In this document: positions 23,938-32,197 of the stretch, in pieces
How positions within the stretch are numbered: the stretch's first letter is position 1
Layout of the letters: every line of letters begins with the position of its first letter
From: Microbacterium natoriense
Lineage (GTDB): Bacteria; Actinomycetota; Actinomycetes; Actinomycetales; Microbacteriaceae
Length of the DNA: 64,000 nucleotides
Direction of reading: 5' to 3'
Assembly: GCF_030816295.1 (NCBI RefSeq)
Contig: NZ_JAUSXV010000001.1
Span: 1,550,001-1,614,000, forward strand
Notes under the pieces: model-generated
Told to the model about the DNA's origin: nothing
The model's database searches: none
The model's input: the letters and a program-made list of their open reading frames with translations, nothing else
Translations under genes and position numbers: made by a program

Positions 23938-25059
23938 ATGACACATATTCAGGAATGGTTCCGACGTCTCAACGAGCTAGATGAGAGCCGTGAGGACGCA
24001 GCCCACGAGTTGGCGTTCCGTGTTCTCGCTACCTCGGCGCTCGACATCAACGGATCTATCATTCGTGTCGATCCCACAGATCGCCTGGTGGAGCCGTTCG
24101 GTTCGATGCCCGCGCGGATGAGTGTGATGCATTTTCTCGATGGGGGAGATGCCACGAACGTACGCCGTAGCCAAGCTCTTGCAACACAGATCGGCGCCGT
24201 GATTACTCTCGCACTCGGGCGACGCGTCCGCGTGGCCTCGGATGAGATTGTGGCCCGCCTGGATGGCGCGGATCACGTGAACTTCATCCCATCGGGCGTG
24301 AACGGCCGTGACCTCTACGGCCCGATTAGCGGCAATCCGAAACGACTCGTTGAAACAATGCTCACCCGTATCGCTGGTCTCAGTGACGATGACGCTACTC
24401 CGATCCTCGCCGCCAGTGAGCTGCACTACGCCGCCACGCAGCTCTTCGATGTCGATCTGCACACTGCATTCACACTGGTTGTAGCTGGCCTGGAGACCCT
24501 CGCTGGGCATTTCGAGGCGCAGCCTCCCACATGGGAAACGTACAACGATGCACCACACTGGGACGCGGTGTTCGACCGACTCGGCCTTGACGCTACACAG
24601 TCCCAGGCGATGCGGGACGAGCTCCTCATCGACAAGCACGTCAGACTTCGGCAACGATTCGCGACGTACACCCTCCGCATGCTCACGCCGGGTTTCTGGC
24701 GATATGCAGTGAGAGACTTCACGCCCTCGTACAGTTTCGCGCCCCAGTCGTCCTCGTTTCTGGGGATGGAGGAAGTGAGGACACCCACCCCGATGGACGT
24801 GATTGTGCCCCGAGAATCCGCTGTGCTGCGACGCCGACTCCTTGCTTGTTACGACGCGCGCAGCACATTCGTGCACGCGGGCACCAAGGCCATGGACGCG
24901 GACTCACCACTCCTCTCGCGAGCCGGCGCACCCATTAGCAACACCTCGCCTCTGGAGTTCACCGCGCTGCGCCGCATACTCGAGTGGGTACTGAGAGAGG
25001 AGATCGCGCAACGGTCCCATCCCGCAGCGCTCCCCGATTGCATCTTGCGTCGAGCATGA
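23938..25059 (+). CDS. Apea/HEPN-like protein
   Basis: A 373-residue protein. Near the C-terminus YDARSTFVHAG places Arg308 and His313 in the R-x4-H arrangement of Apea-like HEPN domains, with the preceding helices (LHTAFTLVVAGLETLAGHF around 178-197) also typical. The N-terminal ~170 residues are unrecognised. HEPN domains of this kind are candidate RNases in abortive infection. ATG 23938 has AGGGC upstream. Its stop overlaps the next start (ATGA at 25056-25059), so the two products are probably made in stoichiometric amounts. Confidence 0.65.
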   Translation: MTHIQEWFRRLNELDESREDAAHELAFRVLATSALDINGSIIRVDPTDRLVEPFGSMPARMSVMHFLDGGDATNVRRSQALATQIGAVITLALGRRVRVASDEIVARLDGADHVNFIPSGVNGRDLYGPISGNPKRLVETMLTRIAGLSDDDATPILAASELHYAATQLFDVDLHTAFTLVVAGLETLAGHFEAQPPTWETYNDAPHWDAVFDRLGLDATQSQAMRDELLIDKHVRLRQRFATYTLRMLTPGFWRYAVRDFTPSYSFAPQSSSFLGMEEVRTPTPMDVIVPRESAVLRRRLLACYDARSTFVHAGTKAMDADSPLLSRAGAPISNTSPLEFTALRRILEWVLREEIAQRSHPAALPDCILRRA

Positions 25060-26438
25060 ACGTCTGGGAACGGCTACGGAAACCGGCGCGACCACTTCGG
25101 AACGAGCGACGCGCATTCGACCTGCACGCGGACTTGCCGACCTTGCGCGTCGTCATCGACCCCCTCCTCGCACTGACTCCCGAAGTCGACGGTTACTTCG
25201 ATCTCCTCCGCCGTGCTGACGCGAGCATCCTCATACTCCGACGCCGAGAGCAGAACCAGGTTCTCGCGTCCGGAGACTACGCCGTCGTGACACCGGCGGA
25301 GACGCCAGCAGACAGCGGCTGGGGTGGGGTCATCGAGAAGCACGAGAACGGAGTGGTGCACCGCGCGATCCCGTTCGCACAGAAGAACACCGAGTCGGCA
25401 TTCAACTGGGCCAAACACTACGGCCTGGATCCCGTCGCGGCGCGCGCCCGCGAGCTCGACGCGCAAGCTGCAATATCTCTGGAGGCCGACCTTTACGTCA
25501 CCGACAACGAGTTCGCACTCCACCGCAAAACGATGCGCAGCGCGTGCACGGTGTCGGATGCCCTCGCAGTCATCGGGTTGCATCAGCGGCTGCGTAGCCG
25601 TGTGTTGGTCGGGCCGGAGGATGCTCAGTTCATCACTAGCTGGATGGCGGAGCGGATTCAGGTTACAGCCATGCTTCCCCGCGTCGACGCCCAGTTCAAC
25701 GACGTGATGGAGACGCGGGCCGGAGACGGGGCTCTCTCGATGCTGCGCGCCATGCTCATCCGGCTGGAACGCGCGCTCGCTGCGCGGGACCGTCTGCTCG
25801 TCACCTCGTTGCACCCGAACGGACTGATTGGGTTCGAAGCTCCCGACGAGCTTGTCGAACGAGCTGTCGTTGCACTTCAAGGTGTGCTCGATGCCGCGGC
25901 CCGAGCACTCAACGCTCAGCTCACCTCCCCAGTTCCCGCATCGGAAGCATCCTTCTCCAGAAAGTCATTCCGAGCGCAGCTACCGCCAGCCACCAGAAAA
26001 CTGGTTGAAGACTCAGACAACCGTGCGACACGGGAGATCATCTCCGTGCTACGCAACACCATCCACAATCAGCCTTTCGGCATCGCAGCGCACGAGAAAG
26101 GCGGAGAAGTGGAACGCCTCGCGACAGTGGAGGGAGAACCCGGCGAGAAGTTCCGTGCGCTCGCTGCTCAACTGAAGGCAACGGACCGGTGGACGTTGTT
26201 CGAGACCAAGTCCGCGGTCCCTGATCTTGGATTCGGCGTCGTGCTGCGTCCCATCCCGCTCATCGACGAGCTCATCGTCAGATGTGCGGCGCTCTCCGAC
26301 TCGCTCATCGCATCCGCCCCATGGGCGACGACACCTTTCCCCGACGCGGAGAGGACGGGTTGGGGGAGTGGCCCCGCGTTCATCCGCTCAGTTCAGCGGG
26401 GGTATGGACTGGATGACGCGGTGGTGTTCGCTCGCTAG
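25056..26438 (+). CDS. unknown protein coupled to the Apea/HEPN gene
   Basis: A 460-residue protein translated from an ATGA overlap with the Apea/HEPN-like gene. The frame is open upstream, but coupling favours ATG 25056. Around residues 145-175 the order LEADLYVTDN followed by VSDALAVIGLHQRLR resembles the end of PIN-like or nucleotidyl-type folds in actinobacterial proteins; the match is weak. VLRNTIHN (Arg333, Asn334, His337) is similar to HEPN motifs but with R-x3-H spacing, so RNase function is uncertain. It is the last gene of the island; 26439-26694 has no gene I can support. Confidence 0.6.
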   Translation: MNVWERLRKPARPLRNERRAFDLHADLPTLRVVIDPLLALTPEVDGYFDLLRRADASILILRRREQNQVLASGDYAVVTPAETPADSGWGGVIEKHENGVVHRAIPFAQKNTESAFNWAKHYGLDPVAARARELDAQAAISLEADLYVTDNEFALHRKTMRSACTVSDALAVIGLHQRLRSRVLVGPEDAQFITSWMAERIQVTAMLPRVDAQFNDVMETRAGDGALSMLRAMLIRLERALAARDRLLVTSLHPNGLIGFEAPDELVERAVVALQGVLDAAARALNAQLTSPVPASEASFSRKSFRAQLPPATRKLVEDSDNRATREIISVLRNTIHNQPFGIAAHEKGGEVERLATVEGEPGEKFRALAAQLKATDRWTLFETKSAVPDLGFGVVLRPIPLIDELIVRCAALSDSLIASAPWATTPFPDAERTGWGSGPAFIRSVQRGYGLDDAVVFAR

Positions 26439-26694
26439 GAGAGTCTGCGGGCCACTGCGGAAGCTGCTCGGTCTCGTGCTTGTCGCGATGTGTCGCGCAA
26501 GGCGTTGAGGGGGACGTTCGGGGAGATGTCGGTGCCAGCGCATCGCGTGGGGCCTCACAAGCTTGGAAAGGCCAGATCACATTACAATTTCTCCAGGGCG
26601 CGCGATGGTCGGGAGGAATAGCGTTCTCGCGTCGGAGGATTCGCCCGAGTACATGGTGCGTATGACCCCTGTAGCCTCAAGGCCTTCCGCAGAA

Positions 26695-26709
26695 CCGAGA
26701 ACACCCCAC
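26695..26709. repeat. 15-bp match to the tRNA-Tyr flank, inverted
   Basis: ccgagaacaccccac here is the exact reverse complement of 9762-9776. The two copies bracket the accessory island. Chance cannot be excluded for 15 bp. Confidence 0.4.
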
Positions 26710-26718
26710 CGTATGACT

Positions 26719-26752
26719 GAAGGGCCTCGCTATGCGGGGCCCTTCGCTTTTC
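26719..26752 (+). terminator. terminator at the right edge of the island
   Basis: gaagggcc and gggcccttc form a stem with a ~10-nt loop, followed by GCTTTTCCC. Oriented to stop plus-strand transcription from the island. It also lies downstream of the minus-strand kinase. Confidence 0.7.
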
Positions 26753-26816
26753 CCTGATCACGCCGCTGATCAGACCTCGAACCCGGTGGAACGAGCAGCG
26801 GCGGTCGGCGGGACGC

Positions 26817-28085
26817 TCACTTGCCCTTGCCGTTGTTGCCCTGGGAGGCGTGCTCGGTCTTCTTCTCGGCCACCTCCGCCCCGTGCTCGGCCTTCTTGTC
26901 CGCCGTCTCTGCCGCGTGCTCGACCTTCTTGTCGTCGTTCAAGGCCGACGGGCCTGGATCGCCGTCATTGACCGTCACCGTCACCGGTGTGGTCGACGAG
27001 TCCGAGTCGGAGGTCGTGGCGGGTGCGGAGCGGGGTGTCGTGACTCCGGTGACCGCGCGGGCCGTCACGATGTCGGCCGCCGACGAGGTCCATGCCCCGA
27101 TCGCGGCGAGCAGCCCCATGGCTGCGGCTCCGGCGATCAGAGCGGTGATCACGCGACGTGGGCGGCGGTCCGTGTCGCCGCGCAGGAGGCGGGTCTGCGG
27201 CAGCTGTTCGGTGACGGCGGCGCTCGACGGGCCGGACGACTCCGACCGGTCGCCACCGCGAAAGCCTCTGATCTCGGCGGCGACCTCTTCGGCCGACGGC
27301 CGCTCCTCGGGATCGACCTGGGTCATCCAGAGGATGAGCTGCCTCCACCCCGGGCTCACCGCGTCGGGGATGTCTGGCGGCTCGGTCAGCCGCACCCGGG
27401 CGGATTCGAGACTGGCGCCGATCGGGTAGCCGTGACGGCCCGTGAGCGCCTCGAGCAGCACGAGGCCGAGAGCGTAGATGTCGGCGGCGGGGGTGAGCGG
27501 AAGATCTCGTAGCTGCTCGGGCGCCATGTACGCGGCGGTACCGAGGACGACGCCCGTGCGCACCTTCGAGGTCTCTGGAGTGCAGGCGATTCCGAAGTCC
27601 GCGAGCTTCGCGGTCCAGCGGCCGGATGCTGTCGCCGGTGGAGCCAGCAGCACGTTCGACGGCTTCACGTCGCGGTGGATGATGCCGGCCGCATGGACGG
27701 CCTCGAGCGCGTTCGCGAGGTCTTCCCCGATCTGCGCGGCGTCTGCTGATGAAAGCGGGCCGTGTGTCATCCGCCTGGCCAGGCTCGGCCCGTCGACGAG
27801 TTCCATGACGAGGTACTGAGGCGTTCCCGGGTCGAGGTGGGCGTCGAACAGCGTCACGAGCGCGGGATGGTTCACCGCAGCGAGCAGTGCTTTCTCGGTG
27901 TGCACCCGGTCGGCGGCGAACGGGGCCTCGGGGTCATGGCGGATCAGCTTGATCGCGACCGTCCGTTCCAGGATCGCGTCCTCTGCCCGGTAGACGGTCG
28001 CCATGCCGCCACGGCCCAGGCGGTCGAGCAGCCGATACCGGCCGTTGAGAAGCGCTTCGGTCGGCGGTGCGTCCTCCGCGTGCAT
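26817..28085 (-). CDS. membrane Ser/Thr protein kinase
   Basis: A 422-residue eukaryotic-type kinase. ATG 28085 follows GGAGGTAGCGAT. The glycine loop GRGGMATVY is at 24-32, invariant Lys46 in AIKLIR, catalytic HRDVKPSN at 137-144 (Asp139), DFG at 163-165, and GTAAYMAPE at 182-190. A transmembrane helix at 312-333 separates the cytosolic kinase from a ~90-residue external tail with no PASTA domains. The tail ends in three 11-residue repeats built on KKxEHAxE. PknB-like relatives regulate wall synthesis and division. Divergent from the small gene at 28274; ends near a bidirectional hairpin. Confidence 0.93.
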   Translation of the reverse strand: MHAEDAPPTEALLNGRYRLLDRLGRGGMATVYRAEDAILERTVAIKLIRHDPEAPFAADRVHTEKALLAAVNHPALVTLFDAHLDPGTPQYLVMELVDGPSLARRMTHGPLSSADAAQIGEDLANALEAVHAAGIIHRDVKPSNVLLAPPATASGRWTAKLADFGIACTPETSKVRTGVVLGTAAYMAPEQLRDLPLTPAADIYALGLVLLEALTGRHGYPIGASLESARVRLTEPPDIPDAVSPGWRQLILWMTQVDPEERPSAEEVAAEIRGFRGGDRSESSGPSSAAVTEQLPQTRLLRGDTDRRPRRVITALIAGAAAMGLLAAIGAWTSSAADIVTARAVTGVTTPRSAPATTSDSDSSTTPVTVTVNDGDPGPSALNDDKKVEHAAETADKKAEHGAEVAEKKTEHASQGNNGKGK

Positions 28086-28273
28086 ATCGCTACCTCCGGA
28101 GCAGATGGGGTCCGCGCAGTGGGAAGGCCACGATAGGCGGCAGGCGGCCGTTCGCCGTAGGGGCTTGCCCGCCGCGGGAGCGTGGGCTAAGCGCGGCGGG
28201 GACGTGCCTATCGACCACCCCACAGGCTCATGATCCTCGAGTCGCGTAATGAAACGCCCCCTACCCCCGTCTC

Positions 28274-28726
28274 ATGGGTATGAGCATCGTCGAGTCGCGC
28301 CTGTTCCACGAACCCGCCCCCGTCGCGCCCGGGCCCGGAACCCGCTTGCAGCGTCGCGCGCTGCTCGACCTCAGCATCGATGAGGAGATCGTCAGAGGGG
28401 ATCTCCGCGGAGCCACCCTCGACGAGCCGCTGCGCACGGCCCTCGCAGTGGTCGTCCAGCAAGAGCTCAAGCAGGAGGAGTCCCTCGTGGAGGACGACAT
28501 CTTCGATGCGCTCCGCTCGCACCGTCTCATCAGCAGACGGCGCTGCCGACGCCGGCTTGATGCGCTCTCGGGCATGAACCTCATCCGTCGGGAGGGCCGC
28601 ATCGTCCACGCGACCGTCGCCGGCATCTCCGCCGTGCTGCGGCCGTCGTCGCTCGATGGAACCCGCCTGCCACGCGACCTGCTGCGGGTGCTGCGTCAGG
28701 CCGAGCTCGCGCGGCTCGGTCGCTGA
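28274..28726 (+). CDS. small basic protein, possible winged helix
   Basis: A 150-residue unidentified protein, starting at ATG 28274 or 28280. The central part (LVEDDIFDALRSHRLIS, RRRCRRRLDALSGMNLI) has the helix and basic pattern of a winged-helix DNA-binding domain with a following GRIVHAT wing-like strand. No export signal. Divergent from the kinase across 188 bp. DNA binding is inferred only from pattern. Confidence 0.6.
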   Translation: MGMSIVESRLFHEPAPVAPGPGTRLQRRALLDLSIDEEIVRGDLRGATLDEPLRTALAVVVQQELKQEESLVEDDIFDALRSHRLISRRRCRRRLDALSGMNLIRREGRIVHATVAGISAVLRPSSLDGTRLPRDLLRVLRQAELARLGR

Positions 28727-28760
28727 GGCGGGCGCAGGCATAGGCGCGGAAAGCTCTGCC

Positions 28761-28772
28761 TAGACTGGAGCG
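28761..28772 (+). promoter_or_regulatory. -10 box of a probable leaderless transcript
   Basis: TAGACT at 28761-28766 lies 6 nt before ATG 28773, with no Shine-Dalgarno sequence. Confidence 0.55.
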
Positions 28773-29264
28773 ATGCGCGCGCTCACAGAGGCCGAGGTCC
28801 GATCCTCGTTCGTCAACGCGGATGCCGACGACCTGCGGATCATGCAGTTGCCGCACGATTTCGTACTCGTCGACTGGGACTATCTCGACTTCTTCGCCTG
28901 GCGGGATCCGAGCGCGGGCAAGCGGGGGTACGTGTTGATCCAGCACGACCGGGAGATCAAGGGCGTCGTGCTGCGGGTGTCCGACTCCGGACGCGCTCGC
29001 AACGGCATGTGCAACATCTGCCACCTGATGCAGCCGGGCAATCAGGTCGCGCTGTTCTCGGCCCGCCGCGCAGGGGCGGCAGGGGAGCGCGGTGACTCGG
29101 TCGGCACGTACATCTGCGCCGATCTCTCCTGTCATGACAATGTGCGCCTGGCGCATCCGCTGGCTCCGAACGAGGTGCGAGCCCCGGGGCAGGCCGACTA
29201 TCGCCTCGACGGAACGCGCCGTCGGATGGAGGCCTTCGTCGCCAGGGTCTGGGAGCACGTCTGA
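28773..29264 (+). CDS. FBP-domain zinc-finger protein
   Basis: A 163-residue protein matching the actinobacterial FBP domain (treble-clef zinc finger, EF-G/fibronectin-type naming). MCNICHLMQPG provides Cys-x2-Cys and TYICADLSCHDN provides the second Cys pair. The conserved N-terminus LTEAEVRSSFVNA is also present. Relatives have been linked to ribosome-bound EF-G, but that role is not visible here. It is probably leaderless and is followed 46 bp later by the enoyl-CoA hydratase gene. Confidence 0.85.
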   Translation: MRALTEAEVRSSFVNADADDLRIMQLPHDFVLVDWDYLDFFAWRDPSAGKRGYVLIQHDREIKGVVLRVSDSGRARNGMCNICHLMQPGNQVALFSARRAGAAGERGDSVGTYICADLSCHDNVRLAHPLAPNEVRAPGQADYRLDGTRRRMEAFVARVWEHV

Positions 29265-29310
29265 GCGCGGTTACGCTGGAGCGATACGTCCTGTGCTCGA
29301 AGGAGAAGCC

Positions 29311-30108
29311 ATGAGCGATGCCATCCTGTTCTCGGTCGATGAGGGAATGGCTCGGCTCACGCTGAACCGCCCGGGCCGGCTGAACGCCTTCAACGCCGAT
29401 CTCGCGCACGCTTGGCGGGATGCGACCGCCGAGGCGGCCGGTCGCAGTGACGTCAAGGCGATCCTGCTCGACGCCGCAGGGCCGGCGTTCTGCGCCGGCG
29501 GCGACGTCATCGAGATGTCGACGTCGATGGGCTCCGGCACCGACATCACTGCCCTCGCCGAGGTGATCAACTCCGGCATCCGCTCGCTCACCGAATCGTC
29601 GATCCCCGTCGTGGTCGCCGCCCACGGCACCACGGCCGGCGGCGGACTCGGCATCCTGCTGAGCAGCGACTACGCGGTGGTCGGCTCGCGTTCGAAGCTC
29701 GGCAGCCTGTACGCGAACATCGGCCTCACCCCCGACCTGTCGGTGTCGGCGCAGCTCGCTCAGGCCGTGGGCCAGCGGCGTGCACTGCAGCTCGTGCTGC
29801 AGGATCGCCTGCTCTCGGCGACGGAGGCCGTCGAATGGGGGCTGGTCGCCGAGGCGGTCGAAGGAGCGGATGCCGCGGCCGAAGCCGAGCTCGTCCGTGC
29901 ACGCGCGGAGGAGATCGCGCGTTTCTGGCTTGCGGGCGCCGCCGACGCGTACGGGCAGGCCAAGCGCCTCGTGCGCTCGCGCCCCGAGCGATCCTTCGTC
30001 GAGCAGCTCAGCGAAGAGGCGCGTTCGATCGGTGCGGCGCTGGAGACCCCGGATGCTCAGGCCCGCGTCGCGGCCTTCGCCGCCGCATCCGCCAGGAAGA
30101 CCGGCTGA
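29311..30108 (+). CDS. enoyl-CoA hydratase/isomerase family protein
   Basis: A 265-residue crotonase-fold protein. ATG 29311 is preceded by AAGGAG. The oxyanion-hole segments are AFCAGGDVIEM (about 67-77) and HGTTAGGGLGILLSSDY (about 104-120); the later segment GLTPDLSVS replaces the usual Glu-containing catalytic loop, so the exact reaction (hydratase, isomerase or other) is uncertain. It would act on acyl-CoA in fatty-acid or related catabolism. Length is normal; the neighbourhood does not specify a pathway. Confidence 0.9.
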   Translation: MSDAILFSVDEGMARLTLNRPGRLNAFNADLAHAWRDATAEAAGRSDVKAILLDAAGPAFCAGGDVIEMSTSMGSGTDITALAEVINSGIRSLTESSIPVVVAAHGTTAGGGLGILLSSDYAVVGSRSKLGSLYANIGLTPDLSVSAQLAQAVGQRRALQLVLQDRLLSATEAVEWGLVAEAVEGADAAAEAELVRARAEEIARFWLAGAADAYGQAKRLVRSRPERSFVEQLSEEARSIGAALETPDAQARVAAFAAASARKTG

Positions 30109-30194
30109 GCTTTCCACACATGTCCGGATCACCCCTGATCCGGTCATCAGGCATGCGAGGATGAACCCACAGCTCACTCGTCGAGAGGACCGCC

Positions 30195-31283
30195 ATGTCT
30201 CAACCCGGAACAGTGACACCTGAGCCGAAGAACACCTCGCTCCTCATCCGCGGCTCGATCTGGATCGCGATCGGCGCGCTGATCGCCGCTGCTCTCGTCT
30301 GCGTCGTGTGGGTGCTCATCGGAGATCAGGACGGGCTGATCGGACGCGCGTTCCTCACGATCCTTCTTCTGGCAGGCTTCGCCGGCATCGCGATCCTCGA
30401 GGCGGGTCTCGCGCCCAACCGCCCCGACTGGCTCGCGCTGGCGAGCATGGTGTCGTGGATCATCGCGCTCATCGTCGGCGCGTTCAAGATCTGGCTCCCC
30501 GAAGACGGTCAGTTCTTCAGCGGGGGCGAGCGGTTCTTCCAGCTGCTGCTCGTGATCGGCATCCTGCAGCTCGCTCTGCTGCACGTGCGGCTGTTCACGC
30601 CCGCCGCTCAGCGCTACGTCACGGTCTTCACGCGCATCATCTACATCGCCACGATCGTGTTCCTGGTCGGACTCGTCGGCATGCTGCTGTTCTTCCTGAC
30701 GTTCACCCACAACTTCGAGTTCGGCGATCTGTTCGGCCGCATCCTCGTGGCCCTCACGATCCTCACGGCCGTCGGCACCACGCTCATCCCGTTGCTGAAC
30801 ACGCTGTTCGCCCCGAAGAAGCAGACTGCTCCCGTGCACCAGGCCGCTCCCGCGCTCGCCACCTGGCCGACGTACGCCGACGGCGCGACACCGCTGCCGG
30901 TGATGCCCGACGGCAGCCCGGACTGGAACGCCTACTACACGGGATTCCCCTCGGCCCCGCAGCTCGCAGCGCCCGTCGGCGGCACCTACTACCAGGGCCA
31001 GGGCACGTATCCGGGCCAGAGCGCTGCGCAACAGCCCGCCCCGCAGTATCAAGCGCAGCCGCTTCCCGCGCTTCCCGTGCCCGTCGCGCCACAGGAGCCC
31101 GCTGCGCCTCAGTACGCGGCTCCGGCCGCGGCCGACTTCGCACCCGTGGCGGAGCCTGCCCCGACCGAGCAGCCCGCGCCCGCTCCCGCGCCGGAGGAGC
31201 CCGGGGGGCACGCGGTCCCTCCCGCCCCCGCGGGCCCGCCGGCAGAGCCGTACCCGCCCGCGCCGCCCCTGCCTCCGCAGTGA
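30195..31283 (+). CDS. multi-TM membrane protein with Pro/Ala-rich tail
   Basis: A 362-residue protein. GAGAGG precedes ATG 30195. About six transmembrane helices lie between residues 20 and 205, followed by a ~150-residue low-complexity tail rich in Pro, Ala and Gln. Function unknown. The tail could interact with other proteins at the membrane. Its stop overlaps the phosphatase start (GTGA at 31280-31283), so the pair is translationally coupled. Confidence 0.85.
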   Translation: MSQPGTVTPEPKNTSLLIRGSIWIAIGALIAAALVCVVWVLIGDQDGLIGRAFLTILLLAGFAGIAILEAGLAPNRPDWLALASMVSWIIALIVGAFKIWLPEDGQFFSGGERFFQLLLVIGILQLALLHVRLFTPAAQRYVTVFTRIIYIATIVFLVGLVGMLLFFLTFTHNFEFGDLFGRILVALTILTAVGTTLIPLLNTLFAPKKQTAPVHQAAPALATWPTYADGATPLPVMPDGSPDWNAYYTGFPSAPQLAAPVGGTYYQGQGTYPGQSAAQQPAPQYQAQPLPALPVPVAPQEPAAPQYAAPAAADFAPVAEPAPTEQPAPAPAPEEPGGHAVPPAPAGPPAEPYPPAPPLPPQ

Positions 31284-32074
31284 CCGCGGAGACCGAGCTG
31301 ACAGACCTCGCCGCGGGCATCGCGCGCGAGGCCGGTGAGCTGGCGCTGCGGCGCCGCGAAGAAGGCGTGCATCTCGCAGCCACGAAGTCGAGCCTGGCCG
31401 ACATCGTCACAGACGCCGATCGCGAGGTCGAAGCGCTCATCCGCGCCCGGCTGCGTGAGGCGAGGCCCGGAGACGGGTTCCTCGGTGAGGAGTCGGATGC
31501 CGATGCCGGCGTGACCGGGATCACCTGGGTGGTCGACCCCATCGACGGCACCGTGAACTACGCCTACGGCATCCCCGCGTACGCCGTCAGCATCGCCGCC
31601 GTGCGGGGTGAGGCGGTGCCGGGGCGGTGGGAGGCGCTGGCAGCCGCCGTCTTCGCGCCCGCTCACGATGAACTGTTCACGGCTGCCCGCGGTGAAGGAG
31701 CCTGGCGAGGCTCTGTGCGGCTGGCCGTCGCGTCGGCGACACCGGCGGGTGCCTTGCTCGCGACGGGTTTCGGGTACGACCCGGCGACCCACGACGGAGA
31801 CATCGCCACCGTGCGCCGTGTGATGCCGATGGCGCGCGATCTGCGACGGGCGGGAGCGGCCTCGCTCGACCTCGCCTACGTCGCGGCGGGCCGGCTCGAC
31901 GGCTACTTCGAGCGAGGGTTGAAGCCCTGGGATTTCGCCGCAGGAGCGCTCCTCGTCGCCGAAGCAGGGGGAGTGGTCACCCGTGTCGACACGGCATCCG
32001 CGCGACCCTTGTTGATCGCCGCCGGCCCTGAAGTCCATGCGCGCCTCGCCGCGCTCCTCGACGAGGAAGCCTGA
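31280..32074 (+). CDS. inositol monophosphatase family protein
   Basis: A 264-residue phosphatase of the IMPase family. GTG 31280 overlaps the upstream stop by 4 bp. Metal-binding motifs are present: Glu in FLGEESDADA (about 66), WVVDPIDGTVNY (about 82-93), and the C-terminal KPWDFAAG (about 216-223). It hydrolyses phosphate esters of inositol, histidinol or nucleotides; the substrate cannot be assigned. The membrane partner gene is unusual. Confidence 0.9.
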   Translation: MTAETELTDLAAGIAREAGELALRRREEGVHLAATKSSLADIVTDADREVEALIRARLREARPGDGFLGEESDADAGVTGITWVVDPIDGTVNYAYGIPAYAVSIAAVRGEAVPGRWEALAAAVFAPAHDELFTAARGEGAWRGSVRLAVASATPAGALLATGFGYDPATHDGDIATVRRVMPMARDLRRAGAASLDLAYVAAGRLDGYFERGLKPWDFAAGALLVAEAGGVVTRVDTASARPLLIAAGPEVHARLAALLDEEA

Positions 32075-32160
32075 TGAATTCATGGCTTTCTCAGGCGGGT
32101 CACGGTAGGGTTTTATCCGATCGTTACTTTCATCGCCCGAAACGATGAGGGTTTCAAGCG

Positions 32161-32168
32161 CCCCCCCC
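32161..32168 (+). repeat. C8 tract in the M23 leader
   Basis: Eight consecutive C in the leader, 29 bp before the TTG start of the M23 gene. No gene lies in 32075-32197, and I see no riboswitch consensus. Confidence 0.8.
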
Positions 32169-32197
32169 AGCTTGAAGACTGACCCGAGAGAAACGCT

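Noticed and set aside
32075..32197. Cyclic-di-AMP riboswitch upstream of the M23 gene
   Set aside because: Such switches occur ahead of actinobacterial wall hydrolase genes, but the conserved ydaO motifs are not visible here.
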